The notes beneath the pieces are model-generated. The model was not told where the DNA came from, did not search any database, and saw nothing but the letters and a program-made list of their open reading frames with translations. This document shows positions 11,029 to 22,319 of a DNA stretch of 64,000 nucleotides, one piece after another. This DNA comes from Blastomussa wellsi (lineage: Eukaryota > Cnidaria > Anthozoa > Scleractinia > Plerogyridae), in NCBI GenBank assembly GCA_947652115.1, contig OX393572.1:14120401-14184400 (forward strand), written 5' to 3'. The position numbers were made by a program, and so were the translations under genes. Position 1 is the stretch's first letter. The number at the start of each line of letters is the position of its first letter.

Positions 11029-13526
11029 AAATTTTAACCAGTTTGATGTTGATTTCCCTTTGTTTCAGATTATGATTATCAACATGAGACAATGAGAAAT
11101 GAAAATCAAACTGGTTTAAAAAATTTTAAGGAGGCTCAAAAGAGTTTTCCACTGCTAAAGTGCTTGTAAGACCATTCGGGGAAAGTATGAATAGATTTAA
11201 AACTCTGTTATTGCAATACGGCAACATCCTGATAGTGACAAAATACCTCCAAAGTTTCAGTTTTCGCCAATTATCTTTAAAACTAATTTGGTGACCTGCC
11301 ATTTTTATTTCGTTATTTTAAAGCTCCCTTGGTTCTGTATTTTAACTGCAACATTAAAAATATTATCTAGATTTAATTATAATTTGTTACAAAAAGACGT
11401 TTTATAAATTACAAGAAATTCCACTAGATAATTTTTACCCAAACTTTTCTATTTGAATCAGCATATTGAATATTAATCACAAGCAAAAAATCAAGGTAGG
11501 TTGACCACCGAGTTAATTTTCGAAATAAAAAGAAATGTTTTTTTTCTTTCATTTCCGGTTTGGGAATTCCAGATGAAGCATGTGCATATTTAATGTAAAT
11601 ATCTGGATCCGAAGCTGACGCGAGCTATGAAAACGCACGCTCGGCTCAAAACCCTAAACATAACAATATGAAACCTGCAACAAGTTGCACAGTTGCTCTG
11701 AGCACTCTCAAACATCACAATGAACAAAAAATAAACCAAACGATATCCCAAGAAGGAAGTTGGAATGAATGTACAAAGTACTGGTGTTTGATTAGGGACT
11801 GATCTGTGGCAGGTGCTGCAACTCAACCACAAATTGAACCATCGTAGAGAGTTCTTTTCTCCCGAGACAGACGGATGATACCAACAAGATAACATCACGC
11901 AAAACAATAAACTAACGAATGGGACAAAAGGAAAACGGAGTCCTTACTCTTTCAGCCCATCTTGGCAGGCTGTTTGTTTTTGTTGTAAGCTTTCTGGTAA
12001 CAAGTTTGTTTTCAACCATTGACCTGAAAAGAAATCATTAAGGAAAATATTGTAACTGCATTGCTAGCATGCGCAGGAGGTGTGACGGCCAAATGGTTAA
12101 TACACTGGACTCCAGATCGAAAGGTCAGAGTTTGAGCCTCAACTGGGGCACTGCATGATGGTATTGGGAAAGACAATTTACTCTCACAGTGCCCTCTTCA
12201 CCCAGGTGTATAAATGGGCACCAGCCAAATAGCGCTAGGGGTAACCCTGTGATGGACTAGCATTGATCCCCACCAAGGGGGGGGGGAGTAGAGATACAGG
12301 GCTGTCATTAAGTTTTGCATCACCTGTAGCCTTGTTCTCCATACCCGTAGCAAACTTGTTACTTTGTGGTTGAATTCTATCAACAACAGGCAACTTCACC
12401 CGAAGCACCAAGGAAAAATCAAGCATTCTCAGCCGTAAAAGGTGTTACGGGTTACGGCCCTTAATGACAGCCCTGGAAATACTCCTAGTCGCTTCATACT
12501 AAAGAAACCGGGATAAGCACCAGCATGATGGGCCACTAGGTGTGAAACAAAAAGTTAATTTAATGCTTAAAAACTTCATTAATATAATTTTCAATGTTCA
12601 GCTCTCTTTTTTCATAGGATGCCTTAAGTTTATAGTATAACAAGCCTTCCCAGCCTATGGACACAAGTATTAAAACAATCCAAGCAAAAGAAAATCAATT
12701 TCCACTAAAAACTGACATGTCTGCTCTGACATGGAATGCCTCTGTATAATATCAGTGATGGGTTACATGGCAAATGAATAGTAAGATTTTGGATTTGCTA
12801 CAAAACATGCTTTGAACATATTGTAGTTTTATCATGCTCTAACTTCATACAGCAAGAGGGTTTCTTATGCTGAGAAATCATTTTCAAGCATGCTAGTATC
12901 ATCCCTGCTACCTGTCGATGTTTATTCAAGTGCCTCACAAACGTGCCAATATCAAACCGAAAAAATTACCCCAAGGCTAAACCGTATCATCTTTTTACAT
13001 ACATTAGATGCAGAGCAGAGTACGAATATAAGCTTACGGAAAATAAATATTTTGGGCTATTAGTTACAGTAGTACTACAGCAGCAATTCAAATTATAGAA
13101 TATTCTCGTGACTTGTAGCTAATTAAAATCTGTAACGTCATCAATGCAAGTACATTTTCAGTGTAATCATTAATGCTGTGCTGCAAGTCACGAATTAGCG
13201 GTCATTACACGAAACGCCCCTAAGATGTGATTGAAATACAAAATCGACACTCCTCGTGGTACTACAAAGGTACTGAGGGCAAAATAACATCAACTTGGAA
13301 CAAAATACGGGAAATATCTACCTGCTAATGATGTCCTCCGACAGCACGTGCTTACTGAACGGGTTTGGATATCGACTCCAAAAACCGCTCGTCACTTGAT
13401 CCCAGTTGAATCTAAACATAGCAGAAGATATTGACGAGTTACCTTAATACCTTGGTAAAGTTGCCATTGAATTTACTAGCGAAAAGTCACTTACTTTAGC
13501 AAGCAATTTGTACAGTAGAACTTCAT
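7913..13526 (-). CDS. PRELID1: PRELI-domain lipid-transfer protein, PRELID1-like (six exons, complete)
   Basis: Exons in order are 13495-13526, 13322-13411, 11948-12023, 10769-10923, 9820-9922 and 7913-8005, totalling 549 nt (182 residues plus TGA); every junction keeps phase. Recognisable PRELI blocks occur in family order: WDQVTSGFWSRYPNPFSKHV (exon 2), TRKLTTKTNSLPRWAER (exon 3), EESIVDPEAKTLTTYTRNI and KLMVVEEKCVYSV (exon 4), WVSSGVFGLARAIERFG (exon 5) and ALKGLNFIMEKL (exon 6). PRELID1 in complex with TRIAP1 moves phosphatidic acid across the mitochondrial intermembrane space for cardiolipin synthesis (established for the family). The protein stops soon after the PRELI fold, so it lacks the long Ala/Lys-rich tail of the 219-residue human protein. 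The start in exon 1 (MKFYCTNCLL) replaces the usual MVKYF-type start. Introns contain a TIR element, a SINE with a MITE inside it, and other repeats. Confidence 0.9.
9571..9665. repeat. Dispersed AT-rich repeat related to the 16030 and 28925 elements
   Basis: The series CCATGGTAGTATATTGCAG, then a TGAGTTTTGGTTGGTT block, then ACCATGGTATATCAGCTC, resembles the left ends of the foldback elements at 16030-16312 and 28925-29296. It lies in the last intron of the PRELID1-like gene. Confidence 0.45.
10145..10726. mobile_element. Terminal-inverted-repeat MITE-like element in a PRELID1 intron
   Basis: The left end ACAGTGCGACCCGGAAAACC and the right end, whose reverse complement begins ACAGTGTGACCCTGAAAACC, are inverted copies. 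The inversion continues through AATTATTTCTGGAATGTTGTTTATTG and a CAATCAGATG block. The length is about 580 bp and no protein is encoded. Class II non-autonomous is the likely type. Confidence 0.75.
12074..12540 (+). mobile_element. tRNA-derived SINE copy, interrupted by a MITE
   Basis: It shows a degraded box A-like region (GGCCAAATGGTTAATACACT) and a box B-like GAGTTTGAGCCTC. The family-specific body follows (CACAGTGCCCTCTTCACCCA, GTGTATAAATGGGCACC, TGATGGACTAGCATT) and it ends GATGGGCCACTAGG. Better copies are at 16322-16606 (plus) and 62838-63085 (minus). The body is split by the element at 12298-12474. Confidence 0.75.
12298..12474. mobile_element. Short MITE (AGGGCTGTCATTAAG termini) inserted in the SINE
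   Basis: It begins AGGGCTGTCATTAAG and ends CTTAATGACAGCCCT, a perfect inverted pair. A second copy in the opposite orientation lies at 42723-42899. The flanking octamers AGAGATAC and GGAAATAC look like an imperfect 8-bp target duplication, which would fit the hAT superfamily (inference). About 177 bp, non-coding. Confidence 0.8.
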
Positions 13527-15114
13527 TTTGGATGCAGAAGTTATCAACATTACGAAAGCAATGAAGAAATTGCCAGGTCACCTTGCCAATAGTATCCAGT
13601 TTACGCGCGGTTTCGTATCAGCCAATGAAAACCTGGTTCCTAGTAAAACTAACCAAGGGGCGGTGATTGATCTTGTTGTTTTACATAAAAATCTAATTTA
13701 CATTTTTTTTTTCTTCGATTAATAATTTTTAACAAAGCAAATCCGTTGCGGTTCTGATCTCGCCGTCAATCTATGCTGAACGAGAATGGAATACCATACC
13801 TCAAGAGAGTTTTGTAGGAATTAACGGGCTTGTAAAACTACGATGTTACACGGGGGAGGGGGCATTGTTAAATGCTTCCTCGAGCTCTCTGAGCCGAAGA
13901 TATTTTATAACAAAACAAAATACGTACCAATATTATAACAAAATACGTACCAAGAGTGCACGCTAATGACGTGGGTAAATCACTTCGCCAGAAATTTTTT
14001 CTCTTGCGAGTTTTGTCGCGGGTTTTGATGTACAAACAACTGATTCAGCTTTTAGCTGTGCACTATCGAGTTATTGTACAATTGGGAAGTCTGGAGAGCA
14101 CTCAAGACTCTTTTAATAGAGGTCCTGGAGTTCCTCTTGGCTATCGCCTCAAGAAACTCTTCCTTTTTTGGGGCGCTCTTCAAACTTCCCGCGTACACCA
14201 TAACTCGACAACGCACGCTAAGCATGAACCTATTGTTAATTCTTCCCGGAGAGCCAGGGTGAGAAATATCGGTTAGCCGTCGAGGTCTCGTTCTACGTTG
14301 CACATGATGAAATAAAAACGCCTTCATACCGTTTAGGCAGTCTTGACCGATCAACCGCTAAAAATGGCATCTTTTGAAATCACAGAAACCGATCGGCCTC
14401 GTTTAGGGATTCAGTTCAAATTTTCCTTCGAAGATCTACCCCCCTTTCACATAGCAGTCTCTTTCTGGGGAATTTTCATCGGTTGCCCCGCGCGACAGTC
14501 CTTATATACCAGGATTCCATTACAGGACACGCAGGCTCATTTACACACCTGGGTGGAGACGCTTAGAGAAACAGTCTTTTCCGAAAACAAGACACGTAGG
14601 CCATTGAGGCCCGGTACAAAATTTTTAATAGCAAAGTCCGATTCTATAAATATACAAGCGAGTGGATCTCTTCCTGACGGATTCTCCTGCACAGACAAAT
14701 ATCGTACAGTCAAATAGATATTCAGATATTTGTCTGCCAGGGCTGCTCTTTTTTCCATAAAAACTATAGATCTGACGGCAAGGGTTCAAGAGGAGCGGAC
14801 GGAAAGGTGCTAGGGGATAACATTTATGGTGAGACTGAAAGCTCTTTTGGAGTATAAAAGGTAGAGGTGGATCCAGGGGGGGGGGTGAATAGGGTGGCTA
14901 GCCACCACCTATTTTGGATCCTGGACTCAAAGTAACGAAGAAATCTATTTTCCATTTTTGTAACAGACTATTCACCCCCCCCCCCCCCCCGTCCCCTTAA
15001 AAAATATTCGTCGATCTGCCACTGGAAGGGCAAATTTTCTAGTCGTACTGTGTTGCATTTTTGCCAGTAGTGAGTGAATCGCCTGGGATACCATTTTAGC
15101 TGCACTGCTACAAT
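13527..15114. other. Intergenic region between PRELID1-like start and the channel gene 3' end
   Basis: No supported gene. A plus-strand open frame at 14343-14717 (124 codons) has no recognisable domain and no splice or codon evidence, so I do not call it. Positions 14050-14290 carry unrecognised, possibly repeat-derived sequence. C and G homopolymer runs occur at 14877-14887 and 14977-14990. The region must hold the PRELID1-like promoter and the 3' UTR of the large gene. Confidence 0.5.
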
Positions 15115-16166
15115 CTAACATCGTGGAGTTTGCATTACATCTTCTGCATCAATGTTCTCCATGGAAAGCCTCGTTGTTGAGTACTTCAATCCTTTAAAAG
15201 TGCCTGCTGACTTCAGTTTGTTGAGAAGTTTGGATCTCTCTTTTGAGTGTCTGGCTTTTAATTCGTCCGCTAAAGTTTTTATCCTAACTTTAAAATCTTC
15301 CACAGTCCTGCGCATTTCGCTGCTCGTGTTGTTCCTTTGTGACTTCAAACGATCTCCTAACGAATAAAACAATAACGTGTTAGCACAAGGAAGCGATATG
15401 TGCAGTGGTGCAATCATTCGACAAACAAAGAAGTTTGGAGATGTTATTCAACAACTTACATTTCCCTAAATTGATATGAATGATTACTCTTTAAAGGTTT
15501 TAATATAAGAATTGCGTAAGAGAATTTAGCCAGAATTTATTTAACAAACAAAGAAGCCTAAGCCATGTATTTTACTGTCATAAAATACGACGGGCATTTG
15601 AGAACACGAGGGAACGTTTTCTATATTCCTCGAGTGTTCTCAAATGTCCTGAGTGCTTTATGACAGCATAATACATGGCTTTGGCTTCTTCAATTGCTTT
15701 ATGATACAGATTTTATACGAATGAAAATATTCGATCGACTTGTCGACTTTTTCGCTTTTTCTTTTCTCTCGAAATTAAACGCTTCTTGAACTACTTGGCT
15801 TACAATTGTATCGGTAACTTCTTCATAGAAATGCTTTCTGCCCATCTGCAGCGTATTTTGACAAGAGTAAAGCTGACCAAAAACAATAAAACACGCTTTT
15901 TCTATGTTGTATACTCTATAAAACACGGGTTTTGACTAATAGGAGCGCGCACAGAATGCTATCTGTATTATAAAACGGAAGAAAATAGCACCAAAAATCA
16001 CAGTGAAGGAACATTTCGCTTTATTAAAAACTAGCTATGGTATATTGCATTTCCTGAGTTTTGATTGGTTGAGAGGCAATGGTATATGAGCTCATATACC
16101 ATTGACCTACCAAAAAGTTACGTGTACACGTAAAAGGATGCATTTTTGCAATGTTTGTACAGTATT

Positions 16167-16199
<33 letters not shown>

Positions 16200-19100
16200 T
16201 CGCGCTTGCTGGATATGAGATGGTTATAGCCAAAACTCAGCGCTACGCGCCTCGTTGGCTATCTACCATCTCATATCCAACGCGCGCTCGTGGAATAATT
16301 GTTTAATATAACATGGCAAGCGGGAGGCGCAGTGACCTAATGGTTAGTGCGCTGGACTCCGGATTGGACGTTCCAGGTTCGAGCCTCTAGCCGGGGCACT
16401 GCGTTGTGTTCTTGGGCAAGGCACTTTACTCTCACAGTGCTTCTCTTCACCCAGGTGTATAAATGGGTGCCGGCGAATTTTCTGCAGGGGGGTAACCCTG
16501 CGATGGACTAGCATCCCATCCAGGGGGAGTAGAAATACTCTCTGTCGCTTCATGTTACAGGAACCGGGATAAGCTCCGGACTGATGGGCCACTAGGCTCG
16601 ACTGCAGACTTACCTATAACATGGCAAATACAAATGAAGGTACCAATGGCCGGGATAGACAAAACTTGATAACGGTATGGAGTTTAGAAACACTGCCATG
16701 GATTGAATGTTTGTTTAAGTTAATCTCGTCACTTTGTAATTTTCAGTTATAACGCTCGGGAGACAAACTTGATGAATGGAGCTATGGTTTGTCATTTTGT
16801 ATAGATTCAAAGAAGTAGCTTCTTCATCAGCATTAACTTTTCTAGCAAGTATCTAGCAATATTTACTAAAATAGAGTACACTTTGCCGTGATACAGTCAT
16901 TATTAACAAATTGTTAAAAACTGCTGACTTGTTCCGTTTGAAATGACGAAGCATTTGCGAGCTATGCTTAACTGGCAACTGAAACTGTAAATTAAGATTA
17001 AGATTAATCATCATTTTATCTTGGCTTCACTCCGATTGGCTGTTGCTTGAGATTTTTGAACGAATTGTAGAGCTTCAAACAGACACCTGACGTTTTAGAG
17101 CGCCATTTTGAGAAGGTTTGCAAAAAGCGGCAAGAGTTTAACCTTTCTACTTACTTTCTGTTGCCACCCTTCGTCGAATTTTTATTCTTCTTGCTAACTC
17201 CCACACCGCACCTACAGTGAGAAACACTAACAACAGGCCAGATGAGAGGAAGACACTTGACTTGAACGTCGCATTTTCAATGTCAAACAATCCAGTTGAT
17301 CTCTCTACAGCAAGTGGTACTGACGACTCCTGGGGATAAACGTCCATTAAATTTATATTTAAGCAAAAGAAATATTTACATTGTCGTTATCGCTAATCGT
17401 TTAGACAGAACGACTAGAAAAACTCTTTTCTGGCCTGGAGGGGACATTGACTTCTTTTTTCTATTCGCGACTTATTTTTTCCATCCCCGATTTTTTTGCG
17501 ACTTCTATTTTATCTATCCGCGACCTTTCTTATCGATTCGCGAGTTCTTTTTCCTGTCTTTAAGACTGTGGGCTCAAATAACCTTGACAGTCAGCAATAT
17601 GGCGACGGCAAGCGATGCTCGGACAGACAAGGAGGGGAAGTAACAGGACGCGATATATCGCGATCGGACAGGTAAAGATGTGATATTGTTTCTGGTATCA
17701 TTTCACAGTAAGATCTCCAAACACCTCATGAATATTTATGTACAGGTCGATCGCATGGTTGACTTATCAAGGGAAGCTCCTGGTTAGCACAATCACCCTA
17801 GTTCTCAAAATCGGTCGCTACCTAATGAACGAGGCTGTTCTACAGGAGAGTTTAATTAGGAGATCATCACTCGCTCCACTCGGAACTCCTCAGCCCTGAT
17901 AGTCCTGATAGTCACTCATGCGATCGAACTGGAACACAAATATTCATGAGGTGTTTGGAGATCTTACTGTGAAATGATACGAGAAACAATATCACATCTT
18001 TACCTGTCCGATCGCGTCCTGTTACTTCCCCATCGTGTCTGTCCGACCATCGCTTGTCGTCGCCATTTTGCTGACTGACAAGGTTATTTGAGCCCGCAGT
18101 CTTAAAACACGCTCAAGACAGGAAAAAAATGACAGTCGGGGATGGAAAAAGTAAGTAGCGGATAAAAAAAGAAGTCGCGGATAAAAAAAGAAGTCGCGAA
18201 TGGAAAAACGAAGTCGCGGATAAAAAAAGAAGTCGCGAATGGAAAAACGAAGTCGCGGATAAAAAAAGAAGTCGCGAATGGAAAAACGAAGTCGCGGATA
18301 AAAAAAGAAGTCGCGAATGGAAAAACGAAGTCGCGGATAAAAGAAGAAGTCGCGAATAGAAAAAATAAGTCGATATCCCCTCCAGGCCACCAGTCCCAAA
18401 GAGTTACCAATTTCTATTTTTTCAAATCAAAAATAGCGCGAGCGTCTTACCATGCCATGCCCATGGCTTCGTTCATGCGTTTTAATCGGTTCATAATCTA
18501 CATTTGGCCGGCTTTGCGAGACTTCAGTGTGACACTTTGTCTTTTTGCTCGCCAAAACATCTGATGTGGCAACGCGTGATTCGGATAGCCAGTGCATGGG
18601 TTCAAAGTACGGAACTTGATAAAGTATGGGCCATTTTGCAGTTTATTTGAGCTGGCTATCGTGCTGGTTTCATTTTTAGAATCGCTATAAACGTACCGTG
18701 CGCATGTTGACGAGTTCTAATCGATTCTAACGATAACGAAACAGCTGTCCACGGTTGCAACCCTGCTTTATCGGTTTCTTTCGTGTTGAAGTCTTGCAAA
18801 GTCAACTTTATTGTATTTGAATAACGATACTTGTATATCGTACATCCTAAACCTCACATTCATGTGAAAAATCCTTTGTCTAGAAACATAAGTACGAGGC
18901 CAAGGATGCACAAAGTATTGATATTCAAAGTTAGGCGCCATTCATGCAAAGGGTCTATTCTTTCTCACCTCCACAAATTCAACGTGTTTCTCTATAGTCT
19001 GAAATATTTCCTTTCGATGACTTTGCATGTATTCACGGAAGCACTGCTTCAGTTTCCTCGCTTCACCTCCTAACACCACTCCATACGCGGCGGAATAATC

Positions 19101-22100
19101 GTAGATCTCGATGAGTCGAAAGGTGGGTTTCTCAAACAAATCTTTCCTGCTGCCCAACACGTAGGTGTCAATCAATGCTCCGCTCACCTCACCGTTCAAC
19201 AATGCTTTAGAGATTTCCTCGTAACTCGTGTATGGTTTTTCTTAAAGATGAAAGGAAGAAAATAAAGAAAATGATGGCTCTAAATGTTCAATTATCATTT
19301 GTATCGTTTTTCTCGTACTGGCAACTCCTGATTCAAGTGAATATAAATGATGATGATGACGATGATGATGATGAATAAGAAAAAACCACTTTGTTACTAC
19401 AGCTCGACTCTTATCAAAGAATATTATGAATGTAAAGGCAACGAGCGTTTATTATCAAATAGCTGCCTCCTTCCCAGACGCCAGCCGGTCAAAACGGGAA
19501 AACAGGGAGCGCGGGGGTAGATGGTTATGGAGTGAGTCCCACAACACAACGCGAAATGCGAAAAATCAATCCCAAAACGCCAAGCGCTCCCAGTACGAAA
19601 AACGAGTGACGCCTGGGGACGAGGCACATCAAACAGAGCTCTAGATATAGTTCTCGCGTTGAATCCTTGCATTTTTTTAAGTGCTTATCTCGTTTCTATT
19701 CTACCCGTCCCTACTTTGTTGAAGTGCGATCCCGTGCTTCCAGTTTCCCGATAAGACAAGTGGATGGATTGAGGCCCTCGGGGAACAAGCAATTCTGTCG
19801 TAGTTGTCGGAGTTGCTGTGGCTGTTGTCTAACTCTAAACTTACCAGGATTTAGTCTTGCATTTCGTCTCAATCCAAAGCGATACTCAAACGAATCCTGA
19901 ATAGCAGCAACCTATAAAGACAATAAATAAATCACGTTTTTATCAACAGATTTTCAGCCCAGGAGCTGTGATATAAAATAGCCTACATACAGGATTGAAA
20001 TGTATGGAACTCCGCATCTTTCTCAACAAATCTTTAATTATTATAACATTATTAGTTAAATCGTTTTCTTTGTAATCGAACTAATTTTGTGTTCGGAAAT
20101 GCTGAAGGTTCCACTGAATAAGTACACAACACAATACAATGTCACTGCCACAATCAACAACTGATCATGACCAGTCGAAACCAATCTTCGGAGGAAAAAG
20201 TGCGTAGGAAGGCCCACATAGACAATCTCGTCCCAACGGAACGGAAAACGCAACGGCTCTGGGCGGACCAGAACCAGAAATTCCTGGTTGTGGCTGTCGT
20301 TCTGGGTTGGTTTTGCACGCGTCAGCGATTGTAAATTAAATGAACAAGCTTTCAACCGCCTATCTTATTTGGCAGTGTATTTGGTGGGCTTTCAGTCTTG
20401 TCGAGAGGTCTCGAACCTTGGAGCTGATGAGATAAAGGAGGTAACTTCGCCAGGACATTTTCGCTGCTGCTTTTTTGGGAAGTCGCAGCGATTGCGACCA
20501 TTTTGGTAAGCAAACTTGAAAACTGAATTTCCGGAGAGGAGGTTTCCAGGACGGTCACAAAAACCCTAGAACCTTTCCTTTGTTGCTATCAAGTAAGACG
20601 AATATTTACTAATTTTTAATTGCTAATTGTCTTACCTTATTCCCGTACAGTTTGAAATCCACATCAAGAGACTGAGAGACTAAAGAAGTAGTTACCGTGG
20701 CAACGAACAAACTCTGAGTAATCATGCTTGTCAAGACCCAGATAACAGTCAACACACGTGCCATGGGTGATACTGCGAACTTATCACCATACCTGCCGTG
20801 AGATAATCAAAAGGTATGAAAACGATAATATTCATCCCAGACAAGTATACAAAGAATGGACCTAAGACCCTATGAAAGAGTAAAGGCAAGTTATCTCATA
20901 CCATGGCCAGGTCTATAAATTATATTGTTTTAACACGGGTGGAAAAACATTGTTTTGTTGATTATAGCCTAAAATAAAACAAATAAGTCCAAAATAATAT
21001 GTAGTTCCTTTTGCGTTTAATGAATGAATGGCCATCCATGAATAAATGAATGAACGAACGAACAATTGTTTATTTCTGCATGTCATAACGTTGTTATTTC
21101 GTTCATAACATTTTTATTTCAACAGTCACTCAGCAGGATATTAGCTCCTTATAGTTAGCTCGTGGCTGGCAACCTGTTATCGATATTTCAGACAATTTTC
21201 GGTTACGTTGTTCTTGTTGATGGCGTCACCCCGCCAAAATAGATGACTTACCCGACTGTTGTCATGGTAACAAACGCCCACCAGAACCCTTCTCCAGGCC
21301 CCCGGGTTATAGAACGTGAAAACTGGTTTTCGTTTTCTCCACTTTCCTGAAAAAGACCAGCTAACATATGAACACTATGAATCATTCTTTACTTTTACCA
21401 AGTTTGTCTATACTGCAATCCACTTCTATCCTCGCCATCTTTAGTTATCCTCACTTCCTAATGGTTCCTGTCATTTGTCAAGTACTGCTCTACAAAATTT
21501 AACCATTACTGTTGAGTTTCCTACATGAAAGGAAATTTGTCCATACTGCAATCTGTTTCCATCTTCGCCATTGTTTGTCATCCTCAAATCCTAACGGGTT
21601 TCTGTCACTCATTGTTCCGTTTCCTACATGAAAAACTCGCATTTTCAAGTTTTTCCATGCTACAATCTGTTTGAACCCTCGCCATCGTTAGTCATTTTTC
21701 AAGTGCTCTACTATGATATAATATAAAACCCGTATATGCTTTGTTGTTATGCATGCATCAAGTTTGTCCATACGTGATGCATACACCTAGTTTTTCATTA
21801 ATACATCAATATTTCGTATCACCCATTGCCAACTACAGCTTACCAAAATCCACATCAGAAACCCTGCTAGCAAAGACATCACAAAAACCAGCAACAGCGC
21901 GGGCCAACAGCCGGTCAGAGTGCTATTAAGAACATCAGACGGCGAGGAACCGATACCAGTGTTTACTATGTAAGCTACACCTGGTGTCTGGACGAGCGGC
22001 CAGTAACCGAGGTCTATACCGTATTTATCTTGCTCCGTATAGCCCGGGATGGGAAAACTGAACTGAGTTTTATGTGAAATTTTCTCCCTCATAGCCGAGT

Positions 22101-22319
22101 CGCTGGTTTTTTCTGACGTTTCTCCGTTACCATCGAGATTGAAATCGACGCGTGACTGTCCATGAGCATTGCACGTGCCACAGCACGTGACCACCATGTT
22201 GTGTATAGTGCCCGGTAGTATTCCATCAGGGTGGGGTGCGTCCACGTTAGATACATTGTTAACGTAAGGAGCTAGTTTGCGCCAGTTTGTAGTAAGGTGC
22301 TTCTCACAACGACACGTTT
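15115..22319 (-). CDS. Three-helix iGluR-like channel module with TVGYGD potassium filter and coiled-coil tail
   Basis: Visible residues 3359-3852, seven exons. S1 lobe: ETCRCEKHLTTNWRKLAPYV, DGILPG, VVTCCGTC, FSFPIPGY, TPGVAYIVNT. M1: LLLVFVMSLLAGFLMWIL. Pore: GEGFWWAFVTMTTVG joined to YGDKF across an intron that splits a Gly codon (GG|G). M2: VLTVIWVLTSMITQSLFVAT then TVTTSL, resembling the iGluR gating helix. S2 lobe: DFKLYGNKVAAIQDSFEYRF, YTSYEEISKALLNGEVSGAL, EKPTFRLIEIYDYSAAYGVV. M3: SSVFLSSGLLLVFLTVGAVW, then RRIKIRRR. The tail exon (15356-15115) is a charged helix ending TPRC. The layout is that of bacterial GluR0 and rotifer AvGluR1, glutamate receptors with a potassium-channel filter. 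Ligand residues cannot be assigned by eye. Confidence 0.85.

Noticed and set aside
13528..13722. Plus-strand frame divergent from PRELID1 (MDAEVINITKAMKK)
   Set aside because: Starts at the PRELID1 start region, has no splice support and ends in a poly-T run; no family match.
14343..14717. Plus-strand open frame of 124 codons between PRELID1 and the channel gene
   Set aside because: No domain, no splice context, no matching neighbour and no codon pattern I could defend; it may be derived from old repeats.
15699..15926. Minus-strand frame with MGRKHFYEEVTDTIVSQVV as an extra channel exon
   Set aside because: Joining it to the M3 exon in phase gives an early stop; the region is bordered by foldback repeats.
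18022..18410. Repetitive Arg/Phe-rich minus-strand open frames (RDFFFYPRLRFS-type)
   Set aside because: They are translations of the 39-bp minisatellite in the foldback element, not a repeat protein.
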